DNA of 64,000 nt, from assembly GCA_964464925.1 (NCBI GenBank), contig CAYXLI010000017.1, positions 1-64,000 on the forward strand. Direction: 5' to 3'. The position numbers were made by a program, and so were the translations under genes. Numbering within the stretch: the stretch's first letter is position 1; the number at the start of each line of letters is the position of its first letter. The notes under the pieces are model-generated. The model had not been told where the DNA came from, did no database searches, and worked only from the letters and a program-made list of their open reading frames with translations. This document shows, piece by piece, positions 10,486-19,581 of this stretch. The DNA is from CAYXLI01 sp964464925 (GTDB lineage Bacteria; Acidobacteriota; Terriglobia; Bryobacterales; Bryobacteraceae).

Positions 10486-11832
10486 ATGGACCGTCGTAAA
10501 TTTCTGGCTCTGAGTGCAACCGCAGCATCGTATAGCCGCATCCTCGGTGCGAACGATCGGGTGCAGGTCGGCTTTATCGGTTATGGGTTGATCGGCGCCC
10601 AGCACGTTTTCGATTTCAAGAATCAAAAAGACGTGGACATGGCGGCGCTATGCGATGTCTATGAGCCGCGTCTGGAGCAGGGCATTGCGGCGTGCGGAGG
10701 GAAGGCGAAATCGTATCACGATTTTCGCAAGATGCTCGACGACAAGGATCTGAACGCTATCGTCGTCTCCACTCCGGACCACTGGCATGCGCTGATCACG
10801 ATGATGGCGTGCGCGGCCGGAAAAGATGTTTACGTCGAAAAGCCGATGACCCTGTTCATCGACGAGGGCAAGTGGATGACCAAGGTGGCCCGGAAGCACA
10901 ACCGTATTGTGCAGGTGGGTACACAGCAGCGAAGCGGAACGCATTACCAGCATGCGCGCGAATTGGTTCAGCAGAAATATTTCGGCAAGATTGTCAGTGC
11001 GCGAATGGGTTCGTTTCGCAATATTCTGCCTGGGTTCGGTGCGCCGGCCAATGAGGCTACGCCGGGAAACTTCGACTACAACATGTGGCTGGGACCCGCG
11101 CCGGAACGAGCGTACAATCCGAAGCGCGGCATCTACCATTTCCGCTGGTTCTGGGATTACTCGGGCGGGCAAATGACGAACCTGGCCGCGCATGAGATCG
11201 ACATTTTGCAGTGGTTCACCGGAGTGGACGGACCGCTCGCGGTTACGTCGACCGGCGGAAGGTTCGGGCTCGATCCATCGCAGGACAATGGCGAGACGCC
11301 AGACGTGCAGGATGCGCTGCTCGAATATCCGGGGTGGACTGCACTGTGGTCTCACCGCGAAGTCAGCGCGGGAATGCGCGGCCCCCGGGGCATGGAGATC
11401 TTCGGCACCAAGGGCAGCCTGCTGATCTCACGCGCGGGATATGAGGTAACGGCGGACATGAAAGTGGACCCGACCAATTCGATCCCGGTATTCAAAGGCC
11501 ATCCAGGTGGTGGGCCGCAGCGCAGCGTCTTTCAGCCGGAGCCTTGGATTCAGGCAAAGAAAGAGCCCGGCAGTTCAGATCAGCAGTTCGATTCCCACGT
11601 GCGCAACTTTCTTGATTGCGTCAAATCGCGGAAGACGCCGATTGCGGATGTATCGGAAGGGCACCGGACCGCGGTCACCTGCCACCTGGCGAATATCTCG
11701 CTGCGGCTGGGCCGCAAAGTGCACTGGGACCCTGCGAAGCAGGAGATCACCGGCGACAGGGAAGCCGCGGGCATGATGACGCGCCCATATCGAGCACCTT
11801 GGGATGGAATATTGAGGAGTCTCCTGGCATGA
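10486..11832 (+). CDS. Gfo/Idh/MocA-family oxidoreductase with Tat-like leader
   Basis: The 448-residue protein has an NAD(P)-binding Rossmann domain ('VGFIGYGLIGAQH') and the family hallmark 'VYVEKPMTLF', where Lys takes part in catalysis, then the C-terminal Gfo/Idh domain. The N-terminus 'MDRRKFLALSATAAS' resembles a twin-arginine leader, common in acidobacterial members, so export is possible. Substrates in this family are sugars, inositols or glycosides; none can be assigned. Its TGA overlaps the ATG of the next gene (ATGA at 11829-11832), making it the first gene of a three-gene operon. Confidence 0.9.
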   Translation: MDRRKFLALSATAASYSRILGANDRVQVGFIGYGLIGAQHVFDFKNQKDVDMAALCDVYEPRLEQGIAACGGKAKSYHDFRKMLDDKDLNAIVVSTPDHWHALITMMACAAGKDVYVEKPMTLFIDEGKWMTKVARKHNRIVQVGTQQRSGTHYQHARELVQQKYFGKIVSARMGSFRNILPGFGAPANEATPGNFDYNMWLGPAPERAYNPKRGIYHFRWFWDYSGGQMTNLAAHEIDILQWFTGVDGPLAVTSTGGRFGLDPSQDNGETPDVQDALLEYPGWTALWSHREVSAGMRGPRGMEIFGTKGSLLISRAGYEVTADMKVDPTNSIPVFKGHPGGGPQRSVFQPEPWIQAKKEPGSSDQQFDSHVRNFLDCVKSRKTPIADVSEGHRTAVTCHLANISLRLGRKVHWDPAKQEITGDREAAGMMTRPYRAPWDGILRSLLA

Positions 11833-12809
11833 CACGACGCATTTTTCTGGCGGCAACGGGCGCCGCCGCGGCTGCTGCCGCCGCTCCGGCTTCGAAGGTG
11901 AAGTTTGGTGTCGCGACCACATGCTACCTGTCCGTCTGGCGTCCGAAGGATACTTTGGAATTCCTGGAGCACTGCCATGGACTAGGAGCGCCGGGCATAC
12001 AGGCGAGTCTCAGTTCCCTCGATCCCGCGTACTTGAAGAACCTGCGAGCGAAGGCCGATCAGTACGGGATGTGGATTGAAGTGATGTCCGGACTGCCGAA
12101 GGGGGACGGCGAGGCATTCACGAAGACGATGGAAGCCGCCAAGCAGGTGGGCGCATTATGCGTTCGCTCGGCGTGTTTGGGCGGGCGGCGGTATGAGACG
12201 TTTCCGACACTCGAGGCATGGAACAAGTTCGTCGCGGACTCCAAGGCCGCAGTGGCACGCGCGGTTCCGATTGCCGACAAGCTGAAGCTTCCTTTCGGGA
12301 TCGAAAACCACAAAGATTGGACCGTGGATGAAGCGGTAGCAATTATGAAGAGCTACAGCAGCGAATACTTCGGCTGCTGTCTGGATACCGGCAACAACAT
12401 TTCTCTGCTGGACGATCCGATGGAAGTGGTGGAGCGGCTGGCGCCCTATGCGATTGCGACGCATATCAAGGACATGGCCGTCGACGAGGCTCCGGACGGG
12501 TTTCTTTTGTCCGAGGTGGTGATCGGTACAGGATTCCTGGATGTTCCGAAAATCATGGCCACGATTCAGCGCGCGCGGCCGAAGACCAAGATGACGCTTG
12601 AGATGATCACTCGCGATCCTCTTCACGTGCCGTGCCTGACGGAAAAATACTGGACGACCTTCCCCGAACGGAATGGCGTCTATCTAGCGCGCACCATGCG
12701 AATGGTCCGGGAAAAGAAGACGAGACTCCCCGTACTGACCGGTCTGAGCCGGGAACAGCAACTCGCGTTGGAAAACGACAACGTGAAGCGCTGCCTGGCT
12801 GTGGTGTGA
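11829..12809 (+). CDS. Xylose-isomerase-like TIM-barrel protein (sugar phosphate isomerase/epimerase family)
   Basis: This 326-residue protein starts at ATG 11829 with a Tat-like, Ala-rich leader ('MTRRIFLAATGAAAAAAAAP'). The AP-endonuclease-2/xylose-isomerase TIM barrel follows, shown by 'LPFGIENHKDW', with the metal-binding Glu and His region, 'GCCLDTGNNISLLDDP' and 'ATHIKDMAVDE'. Such proteins isomerise or epimerise sugars or keto-sugars. It is coupled to the oxidoreductase by a 4-base overlap and ends one base before the GTG of the fusion gene. A paralogue of similar design is encoded at 46561-47628. Confidence 0.88.
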   Translation: MTRRIFLAATGAAAAAAAAPASKVKFGVATTCYLSVWRPKDTLEFLEHCHGLGAPGIQASLSSLDPAYLKNLRAKADQYGMWIEVMSGLPKGDGEAFTKTMEAAKQVGALCVRSACLGGRRYETFPTLEAWNKFVADSKAAVARAVPIADKLKLPFGIENHKDWTVDEAVAIMKSYSSEYFGCCLDTGNNISLLDDPMEVVERLAPYAIATHIKDMAVDEAPDGFLLSEVVIGTGFLDVPKIMATIQRARPKTKMTLEMITRDPLHVPCLTEKYWTTFPERNGVYLARTMRMVREKKTRLPVLTGLSREQQLALENDNVKRCLAVV

Positions 12810-12810
12810 C

Positions 12811-14259
12811 GTGACGCCGCTGCCGATCCTGACCATCGGCGATCCACGGTTGGAGCAGGTTGCGGCTCACGTTCCGGAGGGCGATCGCGAAGTACAGCAT
12901 CAGCTAGACGCCTTGCATGCCACGCTGGACGATTTCCGGCGCCGGCGCGGATTCGGCCGGGCAATGGCGGCTCCGCAGACCGGGATCGGCAAGCGCGTGA
13001 TCGTGATGAACCTCGGCGCAGGTCCGATATCGATTCTCAATCCCGAGATCACCTGGCGAAGTGAGGAAGAGTTCGAGGTTTGGGACGACTGCCTCAGCAT
13101 TCCCGACCGTATTGTGCGCGTCAGGCGAAACCGCAGCATCAGCCTCAGTTACGAAGACGAGCAGAGGCGCATCCGCTCCTGGACGCATTTGCCTCCTGAC
13201 TTATCGGAATTGCTGCAGCATGAGGTCGATCATCTCGACGGCATTTTGATGACGCAGCGGGCGATCGGACGGGACGCAGTGCGGCCGATTGGCGACCACA
13301 CGACACTGGTCGGCGCTGCGCGCCCGAAGCACAGGTTGTCCCTGGCGCGAATTGCACGCGCGGCGGAGACGATCGATCCGGTGTTCCGCAATACCCCGCA
13401 ATTCGATCTCGATCTGTTGGATTGCCGCGTGCGCGTGAAGGTGGAGACGGTCAATCCCATTCGCTGCTTCAAGGGACGCGGCGCCGACTTCTTCCTCAAT
13501 GAGAGGGGCGCCGATCGGCCTCTGATCTGTGCGAGCGCGGGGAACTGGGGTCAGGCTTTGGCCTACGCGGCTCGCAAGCGCGGCCGGAACGTCATTGTAT
13601 ACGCGGCTGTGAACGCGAACCCGCTGAAGGTCGATCGCATGCGCGAGCTGGGCGCGGAGGTCCGGCTGGAGGGTCATGATTTTGATGCGGCAAAAGCAGC
13701 GGCGCGGGCGGCTGGGGGCTGGTTTGTCGAAGACGGGCTGGAGGCTGAGATCACGGAAGGCGCCGGCTCCATTGCGGTTGAGATGCTCTCGGACCGGCCC
13801 GCTTTGGATGCGGTGTTGCTGCCGTTGGGAAACGGCGCTCTACTGAATGGGAATGCGCGGTGGATGAAGGCTGCGAGTCCGGCGACGCGAGCGATTGGCG
13901 TTTGTGCGGCGGGTGCGGATTCGATGCAGCGCTCCTTTGTGGAGGGACGGCCGGTGGAGCGGGATTCGGTCCGTACGATCGCAGACGGAATCGCGGTGCG
14001 CGTGCCAGTGCCGGAAGCAGTCGACGACATGCAGGGACTGGTGGACGAAGTGAGGCTCGTAACGGACGAGCAGATGCTGGAAGCGATGCGGCTGCTGTAC
14101 CGGCACACAGGTCTATTGATTGAGCCGTCCGGTGCAGCGGGCGTTGCGGCGCTGCTTGCCTCACGCGGAGAGTTCGCGGGACGTCATGCCGCCACGGTCT
14201 TGTGCGGGGGAAATCTTACTGAAGAGCGGGTTCGGCAGTGGATTCTGCGGAGCACATAG
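12811..14259 (+). CDS. Fusion: peptide deformylase domain + PLP-dependent threonine-dehydratase-like domain
   Basis: A single uninterrupted frame of 482 codons encodes two enzymes. Residues about 1-160 are a peptide deformylase: motif I 'GFGRAMAAPQTGIG' (47-60), motif II 'DDCLS' with metal ligand Cys94 (the usual Glu-Gly before Cys is Asp-Asp), and motif III 'HEVDH' (137-141) with the catalytic Glu and two His ligands. Residues about 175-480 are a fold-type II PLP enzyme of the threonine dehydratase/serine racemase group: 'NPIRCFKGRGAD' with Lys221 as Schiff-base lysine, 'SAGNWGQAL' (242-250), the phosphate loop 'LPLGNGALLNG' and 'CGGN'. GTG 12811 follows the upstream stop by one base. The substrate is unknown; it could be an N-formyl hydroxy-amino acid processed in two steps, but that is speculation. 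Confidence 0.9.
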   Translation: MTPLPILTIGDPRLEQVAAHVPEGDREVQHQLDALHATLDDFRRRRGFGRAMAAPQTGIGKRVIVMNLGAGPISILNPEITWRSEEEFEVWDDCLSIPDRIVRVRRNRSISLSYEDEQRRIRSWTHLPPDLSELLQHEVDHLDGILMTQRAIGRDAVRPIGDHTTLVGAARPKHRLSLARIARAAETIDPVFRNTPQFDLDLLDCRVRVKVETVNPIRCFKGRGADFFLNERGADRPLICASAGNWGQALAYAARKRGRNVIVYAAVNANPLKVDRMRELGAEVRLEGHDFDAAKAAARAAGGWFVEDGLEAEITEGAGSIAVEMLSDRPALDAVLLPLGNGALLNGNARWMKAASPATRAIGVCAAGADSMQRSFVEGRPVERDSVRTIADGIAVRVPVPEAVDDMQGLVDEVRLVTDEQMLEAMRLLYRHTGLLIEPSGAAGVAALLASRGEFAGRHAATVLCGGNLTEERVRQWILRST

Positions 14260-14269
14260 GAGAGGAAAT

Positions 14270-14301
14270 GCGCTCGCCAGCTTCTGGCAGCCGGCGAGCG
14301 C
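14270..14301. terminator. Hairpin between convergent genes, probable bidirectional terminator
   Basis: GCGCTCGCC (14270-14278) pairs perfectly with GGCGAGCGC (14293-14301) across a 14-base loop. It lies between the stop of the fusion gene (14259) and that of the TonB receptor (14309) and is flanked by AAAT on one side and GCATTT on the other. The T-tracts are short, so termination efficiency is uncertain. Confidence 0.5.
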
Positions 14302-14308
14302 GGAGCAT

Positions 14309-17300
14309 TTAGAAATACAGCTTCAGCGCAAGCACCATCCGGCGAGCGAGGGCCGCGTTCGTGAAGTAGCCGAAGTTGCTGTTGATCTGGTTCCCAGCGG
14401 CATCGAAACGAGCGCTGGTGTCCACAGAGCTGTACTGTGTGTGGTTGAAGGTGTTGTAGGTCTCCCACCGGAACTGAAGGCGGCGAGCTTCATTCGACCC
14501 AAGCTGGAAATTCTTAAACAGCGAGATGTCCCAGTTGTTAATGCCCGGCAGCGGAACTAGGCGGATGGCTGCATTGCCGATGCCATTGGCCGAGTACTGA
14601 GGAGTAGGCGGCTTGATGGCGTCCGTGTTGAACCACTGGCCCTGCGGTCCGGGTTTGTTCACGCGATCCACAACCACTACGCGGCTGTCCAGACCATTGC
14701 CGGTACCACCAGTGAGGTCAGCCGAGTAGGAAAGGCTGTAGCCGATGCCCGTGGGTGCGCCGGTCACCATCGAAGCGACGCCCGAGATCTGCCAGCCATC
14801 CAGGGCGATGCGACCGGCCCTGTTATTCAGCGAGTGTTCGCTGAACTTCGGCAAGTCGTACACCCAGTTGAATTGCAGGTTATGTTTGCGGTCAAAGCCC
14901 GCAAGACCGTAGTTCCGCATGCGGAAATTCAGCACGGGATTTACGGTTCCACCCTGACCGTCCGCGAGGTCGAGTGCCTTCGACCACGTGTAGGCCAGAT
15001 GGTAGGTGAACCCCTTCGAGAAGCGCTTGTCCAACTGGACCTGCAGGGAATTGAAGTTTGCGTAGCCGCCAAACTCCACGTAATTGATATCGGCGTATCC
15101 CCGATAGGGACGCAGGAAATTGCTTTGCAGCGGACGGTTGCCTGAAACGGTCGGGTCAATGTTAGCGGGCAGGAAGTTGGCCCCATAGGGAACCGCGTTC
15201 AGGTTGCGTGTGTTGACCAGATGCTTTTGCGTATTGCCCACATAAGCAACATCGAGCATGGTTCCCCAGCCGATGTTCTGCTGAATACCGAAGCTCCAGT
15301 TGTAGACTGTCGGCGGTTTGATGTCGCGCTGAATGGAAGGCACACTGGTCGGCGCGAGACTGACGGGTGTGCTCACAAGGCTGGCCAGCGTGGTGTAATT
15401 CGCAGTGGCCGTACGAACGAGTGGCGGGGACTGCACCAATTGCAGCACCTGGTCATCGTTGAAGCGGTCATAGAAGATGCCGAAGCCGGTGCGCAACGCA
15501 GTCTTTCCGTTTCCGAAGACATCCCATGCGAAGCCCAGGCGCGGAGCGAGCTGCACCGGCGGCGTATTGACTACGTGCTCGTTATAGATCGTCATGCCCT
15601 GATATGGCGTTCCGGCCGCACTGGAGAAGGTGCCGATCTTGACAGCGGGCAGCAGTGTTCCGGTAACCGGATCCCGCCCTACGCGCGTGTTGGTGGCCGG
15701 ATCGATATACGGCTGAATCAATGGCGGCTGCTGCGCGCGGTCATAGGCCGCGGGGTCGAAGATTGCCAACTTGTCATTGGCGCTCCAGCCGGGCTGGATG
15801 ATGTAGAAACGCAGGCCGGCGTCGACCGTGAACCGGCGGTTTACCTTCCAGCTATCCTGTGCGTACCACTCAACGTTGTTATAGCGGCCATGGGCGTTAG
15901 GATGCCCGCTGTCTTCGCGATACGCATCCACGACGCCTAACAGCGCGTTCGCGTAGGCGTAATTCGTATCAAGCGGATTGTTGGCGTCACGGTCGAAATT
16001 GTACGTGCCGTTGAATACGGTCGAACGCGCTGCGTTGCGCGTTGTGTGCTCCCAAAAGGCACCGAACTTCATGCTGTGAGAGCCGCGGATGTAAGAGAGG
16101 TTGTCCGAATAGTTCCAGATGTTGTTCGTTCCGAAGAACGGGAACCTGCCTTCGACAAGCAATTGCGCGGCATTCGGAATTCCTCCAAATGTCGCGTTCG
16201 GAATCAGCCCAAGCGGGTTCGCCTGCGGGTAGAGCTGGGGCAGGGTGAGACCGACGCTGGTGCGCTGATTGGCCGCGAGGCGGTCCTTTGAAAGAGGATC
16301 TACCGTCTGCTTGGCCCGGTTTATGCCGACCGTGACTTCATTGACCGCGGCGGGGCCGAACGTGTGGATCAGCGTGCCGACCGCGCCTGCGCTATGAATC
16401 GCGTAGTCGATGGGAAGCTGAGGCCACTGGTTGTTGCCGCCGCCGAGGCCGACCGCGAGACCGTACTCACCCTGGTATGCCTGATAATCCTGAATGAGCC
16501 GGACATAGCCGGTGGTGCTCTGCGTGAAGTTGTAATCGAGGCGGAGAATGGAATCGCGGCGCGGCTGTTTGTTGATGCTCTGGCCGATCCAGTTATAGCT
16601 GTTCGCCGGGCCCTTCGTGTTTGGGAGCGGGAAGAGGCTCAGCAGCTTCTGGCCGTTCTTGTCGATGCGCGACGACGGAATCACATTGCCGGGGAACTGG
16701 GCTCCGCCGTTCAACGGATCATTCACACGAATCAGTGTGCCGCCCTGGTCAAAGGACTGGGAGAAGTCGCCGTTCCGCTCAAGCGCGGTGGGCATGGTCA
16801 TCGTGTACTGAGAGGATGGAATCTTCAGCGGCAGGAACTCCTGCGACCAGAAGAAGAACAGCTTGTTGCGCTCCTTGTTGAAGCTGGTTCCGGGCAGAAT
16901 CACGGGTCCTCCGAGCGTGTAGCCCGGATAGTTGAAGCGATAGCGGGGGCGCTTCAGCCCCTGCCGATTGTTCAGCCATTCATTCGCGTTCAGGGCCTCG
17001 TTTCTCAGGAAGTAATAGGCGCTGCCGTGGAATTCGCGCGTGCCGCTTTTGATCACGGTGTTGATGGTGGCCCCGGAACTGCGGCCGTATTCCGCCTGAT
17101 AGTTACTGAGCAGCACCTTCACCTCGGCGACCGCGTCGATGCTGGGCGCCAGGTAGGGACCTGTAAGAGACCCCGTATCGAGGCTCGTGACGCCATCGAG
17201 CGTCAGGTTGATAGAGCCGGCGCGGGTGCCGTTGATATTCATGCCGGTCAGATCGTTCCAACCGGGAGATTCGCGGTTGGCGGAATCGACGACGCCGGGC

Positions 17301-17776
17301 AGCAGCTTTGCCGTGCCCATATAGGAGCGGCCCTTCAGCGGCAGTTCCATCATCTGGCGTGAGTTGATGAGACCCGAGCGTTCCGCGCTCTCGGTCTGAA
17401 TGCGAACCGCCTCGGCGGTCACAAGGACCGTCTCGTTGAGGGAGCCGACCTCGAGTGTGACGGGCGGCATAGTGACACGTTCGCTCGATGCCAGCGTGAC
17501 ATCTTTACGTTCGGCTTTCTTGAAGCCGGATCGGTTGATGGTGACCGAGTAGTTGCCTGGCAACAACTCGGTGAATACGAAATAGCCTTCGTCATTGGTT
17601 TTGGCCGTACGAGTCTGGCCGGTCAATGCATTCGAAACGGTAACTTCCGCTTCGGTGATCACGGCGCCAGAGGCATCGACGACACGACCGGAAAGCTGAC
17701 CTGTGAGTCCCTGGCCGAAAGCCGGGACAAAACACAACACGCACAAAAGTACCGCGAGGATCCAACTGCGTTTCAT
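14309..17776 (-). CDS. Oar-like TonB-dependent receptor with carboxypeptidase-regulatory N-domain
   Basis: The 1155-residue outer-membrane protein has a signal peptide ('MKRSWILAVLLCVLCFVPAFGQ'), a carboxypeptidase-regulatory-like beta domain (about 25-110, 'LSGRVVDASGAVITEAEVTVSN'), a plug region ('GLINSRQMMELPLKGRSY', 'MNINGTRAGSINLTLDGV') and a long beta barrel ending in 'RRMVLALKLYF' with the terminal aromatic residue needed for BAM assembly. This architecture is strongly expanded in Acidobacteriota; ligands are presumed to be glycans or other large nutrients. A GGAAGAA ribosome site precedes the ATG. It is monocistronic by position. Confidence 0.9.
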   Translation of the reverse strand: MKRSWILAVLLCVLCFVPAFGQGLTGQLSGRVVDASGAVITEAEVTVSNALTGQTRTAKTNDEGYFVFTELLPGNYSVTINRSGFKKAERKDVTLASSERVTMPPVTLEVGSLNETVLVTAEAVRIQTESAERSGLINSRQMMELPLKGRSYMGTAKLLPGVVDSANRESPGWNDLTGMNINGTRAGSINLTLDGVTSLDTGSLTGPYLAPSIDAVAEVKVLLSNYQAEYGRSSGATINTVIKSGTREFHGSAYYFLRNEALNANEWLNNRQGLKRPRYRFNYPGYTLGGPVILPGTSFNKERNKLFFFWSQEFLPLKIPSSQYTMTMPTALERNGDFSQSFDQGGTLIRVNDPLNGGAQFPGNVIPSSRIDKNGQKLLSLFPLPNTKGPANSYNWIGQSINKQPRRDSILRLDYNFTQSTTGYVRLIQDYQAYQGEYGLAVGLGGGNNQWPQLPIDYAIHSAGAVGTLIHTFGPAAVNEVTVGINRAKQTVDPLSKDRLAANQRTSVGLTLPQLYPQANPLGLIPNATFGGIPNAAQLLVEGRFPFFGTNNIWNYSDNLSYIRGSHSMKFGAFWEHTTRNAARSTVFNGTYNFDRDANNPLDTNYAYANALLGVVDAYREDSGHPNAHGRYNNVEWYAQDSWKVNRRFTVDAGLRFYIIQPGWSANDKLAIFDPAAYDRAQQPPLIQPYIDPATNTRVGRDPVTGTLLPAVKIGTFSSAAGTPYQGMTIYNEHVVNTPPVQLAPRLGFAWDVFGNGKTALRTGFGIFYDRFNDDQVLQLVQSPPLVRTATANYTTLASLVSTPVSLAPTSVPSIQRDIKPPTVYNWSFGIQQNIGWGTMLDVAYVGNTQKHLVNTRNLNAVPYGANFLPANIDPTVSGNRPLQSNFLRPYRGYADINYVEFGGYANFNSLQVQLDKRFSKGFTYHLAYTWSKALDLADGQGGTVNPVLNFRMRNYGLAGFDRKHNLQFNWVYDLPKFSEHSLNNRAGRIALDGWQISGVASMVTGAPTGIGYSLSYSADLTGGTGNGLDSRVVVVDRVNKPGPQGQWFNTDAIKPPTPQYSANGIGNAAIRLVPLPGINNWDISLFKNFQLGSNEARRLQFRWETYNTFNHTQYSSVDTSARFDAAGNQINSNFGYFTNAALARRMVLALKLYF

Positions 17777-17944
17777 TTTCTTCCCCCATGGGCGGCACGA
17801 TGGCCGTCCCCCTGCATGATGTTGCTGTACTCAATGCAGCGCAACGATCCTATCATCGGGGCAGTGATTTGGGCAATGCTTGGAGCGCCGGATACGCATC
17901 GCGGCGAGACGATCCCTTATCCTATAAAGAGACCCCCACAAACT

Positions 17945-19180
17945 ATGAGTTCCACTCCTACACCCATGCCTCACGCTGAGGTTGTCGAAGCGCATGGACA
18001 CCTGATCGACTCCCACATCATGGAGCAGATCTTCGATACGGTTGTCGAGTTTCAGGGCAAGTTCGAAGTCGAGACTTTCGAGATTGGCCGCACGAACAGC
18101 GATGCGTCGTATTTGCGGCTGCGGATCGAGGCCCCTACTGCGCAGCAGATTCAGCAGATCGTCGAGCAACTCATTCCGCTTGGCTGCTCGCCGGCGGACC
18201 GGTCGGGTGTGGATCTGAAGCCGGTGGAACGGGACAAGTGCGCGCCGGAGGATTTCTACTCGACGACGAATCACCAGACGCTGATTCGCCTTGCGGACAA
18301 GTGGGTGGAAGTGAAGGACCAGCGCATGGACGCGCTTATCGTAGTGCGGGGCGGCGAGGCATGGTGCCGTAAGCTGCGCGACGTGAAGGCCGGAGACCAG
18401 GTGGTTGTGGGAATGCGCGGCATTCGCGTCGTACCGGAGTCAAAGGAACGCGACCGCCTGGCGTTCGCCTTCATGAGCAACGGCATCTCTTCGGAGCGGC
18501 AGGTGGAGACGGCCGTGCAACAGACCGCGAACCTGTTGCGGCAAACGCTGGAAGCAGGGAAGAAGATCATTGTGGTAGCCGGACCTGTGGTGGTGCACAC
18601 CGGCGGCGCGCCCGCGCTGGCTTCGTTGATCCGTCATGGTTGGGTGCAAGGACTGCTGAGCGGAAATGCGCTTGGAGTACACGACATTGAGGCGGCGCTG
18701 CTGGGGACGTCGCTAGGAATACGGCAGACGGACGGGCGGCAGGAAGAACATGGGCATCGCAATCACATGCGCGCCATCAACGCGGTCTATCATGCGGGCA
18801 ACATCCGGGGCGCAGTCGAGTCTGGCCGGTTGACGCGCGGCATCATGTACGAGTGTGTAAAGAACAACGTCCCCTTCGTTCTGGCGGGCAGCCTGCGCGA
18901 CGACGGGCCTCTTCCCGACACGGTTACGGACATGAACGTGGCGCAGGATCTCTGCGCGCAGCACATCAAGGGCGCAGGCGTAGTTCTGTGCCTGGGGTCG
19001 ATGCTGCATTCCATCGCGATCGGCAACATGTCACCAAGCTGGGTGAAGCTGGTCTGCGTGGATATCAACCCGGCGGTCGCCACGAAAGTGAGTGACAGAG
19101 GAACGGGTCAGGCGATCGGAGTGGTTACGGACGTAGGTCTGTTCCTGGATCACCTCTGCAAGAATCTAGTCGGAGAATAA
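17945..19180 (+). CDS. TIGR00300-family protein, archaeal-type ornithine cyclodeaminase (LOR/SDH domain)
   Basis: The 411-residue protein matches the LOR/SDH conserved domain family TIGR00300, whose studied members are the ornithine cyclodeaminase of methanogens and the C-terminal half of cyanobacterial ArgZ/AgrE arginine dihydrolase. Here the domain stands alone, without the guanidine-modifying N-domain. Conserved stretches include 'VEAHGHLIDSHIMEQIFD', 'VVAGPVVVHTGGAPALASLIRHGWV', 'LLSGNALGVHDIEAAL' and 'VCVDINPAVATKVSDRGT'. ATG 17945 is chosen because the family starts just before 'VEAHGHLID'; an ATG at 17816 would add residues that look like non-coding DNA. Its stop overlaps the queF start by one base. 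Confidence 0.8.
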   Translation: MSSTPTPMPHAEVVEAHGHLIDSHIMEQIFDTVVEFQGKFEVETFEIGRTNSDASYLRLRIEAPTAQQIQQIVEQLIPLGCSPADRSGVDLKPVERDKCAPEDFYSTTNHQTLIRLADKWVEVKDQRMDALIVVRGGEAWCRKLRDVKAGDQVVVGMRGIRVVPESKERDRLAFAFMSNGISSERQVETAVQQTANLLRQTLEAGKKIIVVAGPVVVHTGGAPALASLIRHGWVQGLLSGNALGVHDIEAALLGTSLGIRQTDGRQEEHGHRNHMRAINAVYHAGNIRGAVESGRLTRGIMYECVKNNVPFVLAGSLRDDGPLPDTVTDMNVAQDLCAQHIKGAGVVLCLGSMLHSIAIGNMSPSWVKLVCVDINPAVATKVSDRGTGQAIGVVTDVGLFLDHLCKNLVGE

Positions 19181-19581
19181 TGGCGAAAAGGCAATACACA
19201 GACGAACACGCCGAATCGGGCGTGAAGACGAAAATGCCGGAGATCGAAACGTGGCCGAACCAGTACCCCGGTTACGAAATTGAGATCGTGATTCCGGAAT
19301 TCACGTCAGTTTGCCCGAAAACAGGGCTTCCGGACTTCGGAACACTGACGTTACGATACGTGCCCGACCAGCTCTGCCTGGAGCTGAAATCACTAAAGAT
19401 GTATGAGCTGGAATACCGGAATCTTGGCATTTTCTACGAGAACGTAGTGAACAAGTTCCTGCGGGACGTGGTGAAGGCATGCGATCCTATATCCGCGACC
19501 GTAACCGGGGAGTTCACACCGCGAGGTGGGATCCGTTCCAAGGTGACGGCAAGTTGGAGCAAGAAGCGTGGCCGCCGCTGA
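19180..19581 (+). CDS. queF: NADPH-dependent 7-cyano-7-deazaguanine reductase
   Basis: QueF reduces preQ0 to preQ1 in queuosine biosynthesis. The 133-residue length fits the short, YkvM-type subfamily. The active-site cysteine lies in 'EFTSVCPKTGLPDFG', followed by the QueF motif region 'CLELKSLKMYELEYRN' and 'FLRDVVKACDPISATVTGEF'. Other preQ0 genes are not in the window. It overlaps the upstream TIGR00300 gene by one base and the downstream methyltransferase gene by 14, so all three are probably one transcript. Confidence 0.95.
   Translation: MAKRQYTDEHAESGVKTKMPEIETWPNQYPGYEIEIVIPEFTSVCPKTGLPDFGTLTLRYVPDQLCLELKSLKMYELEYRNLGIFYENVVNKFLRDVVKACDPISATVTGEFTPRGGIRSKVTASWSKKRGRR

Noticed and set aside
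16364..17362. Open frame of 332 codons on the plus strand
   Set aside because: It is antisense to the TonB receptor gene and its composition is a mirror of that gene.
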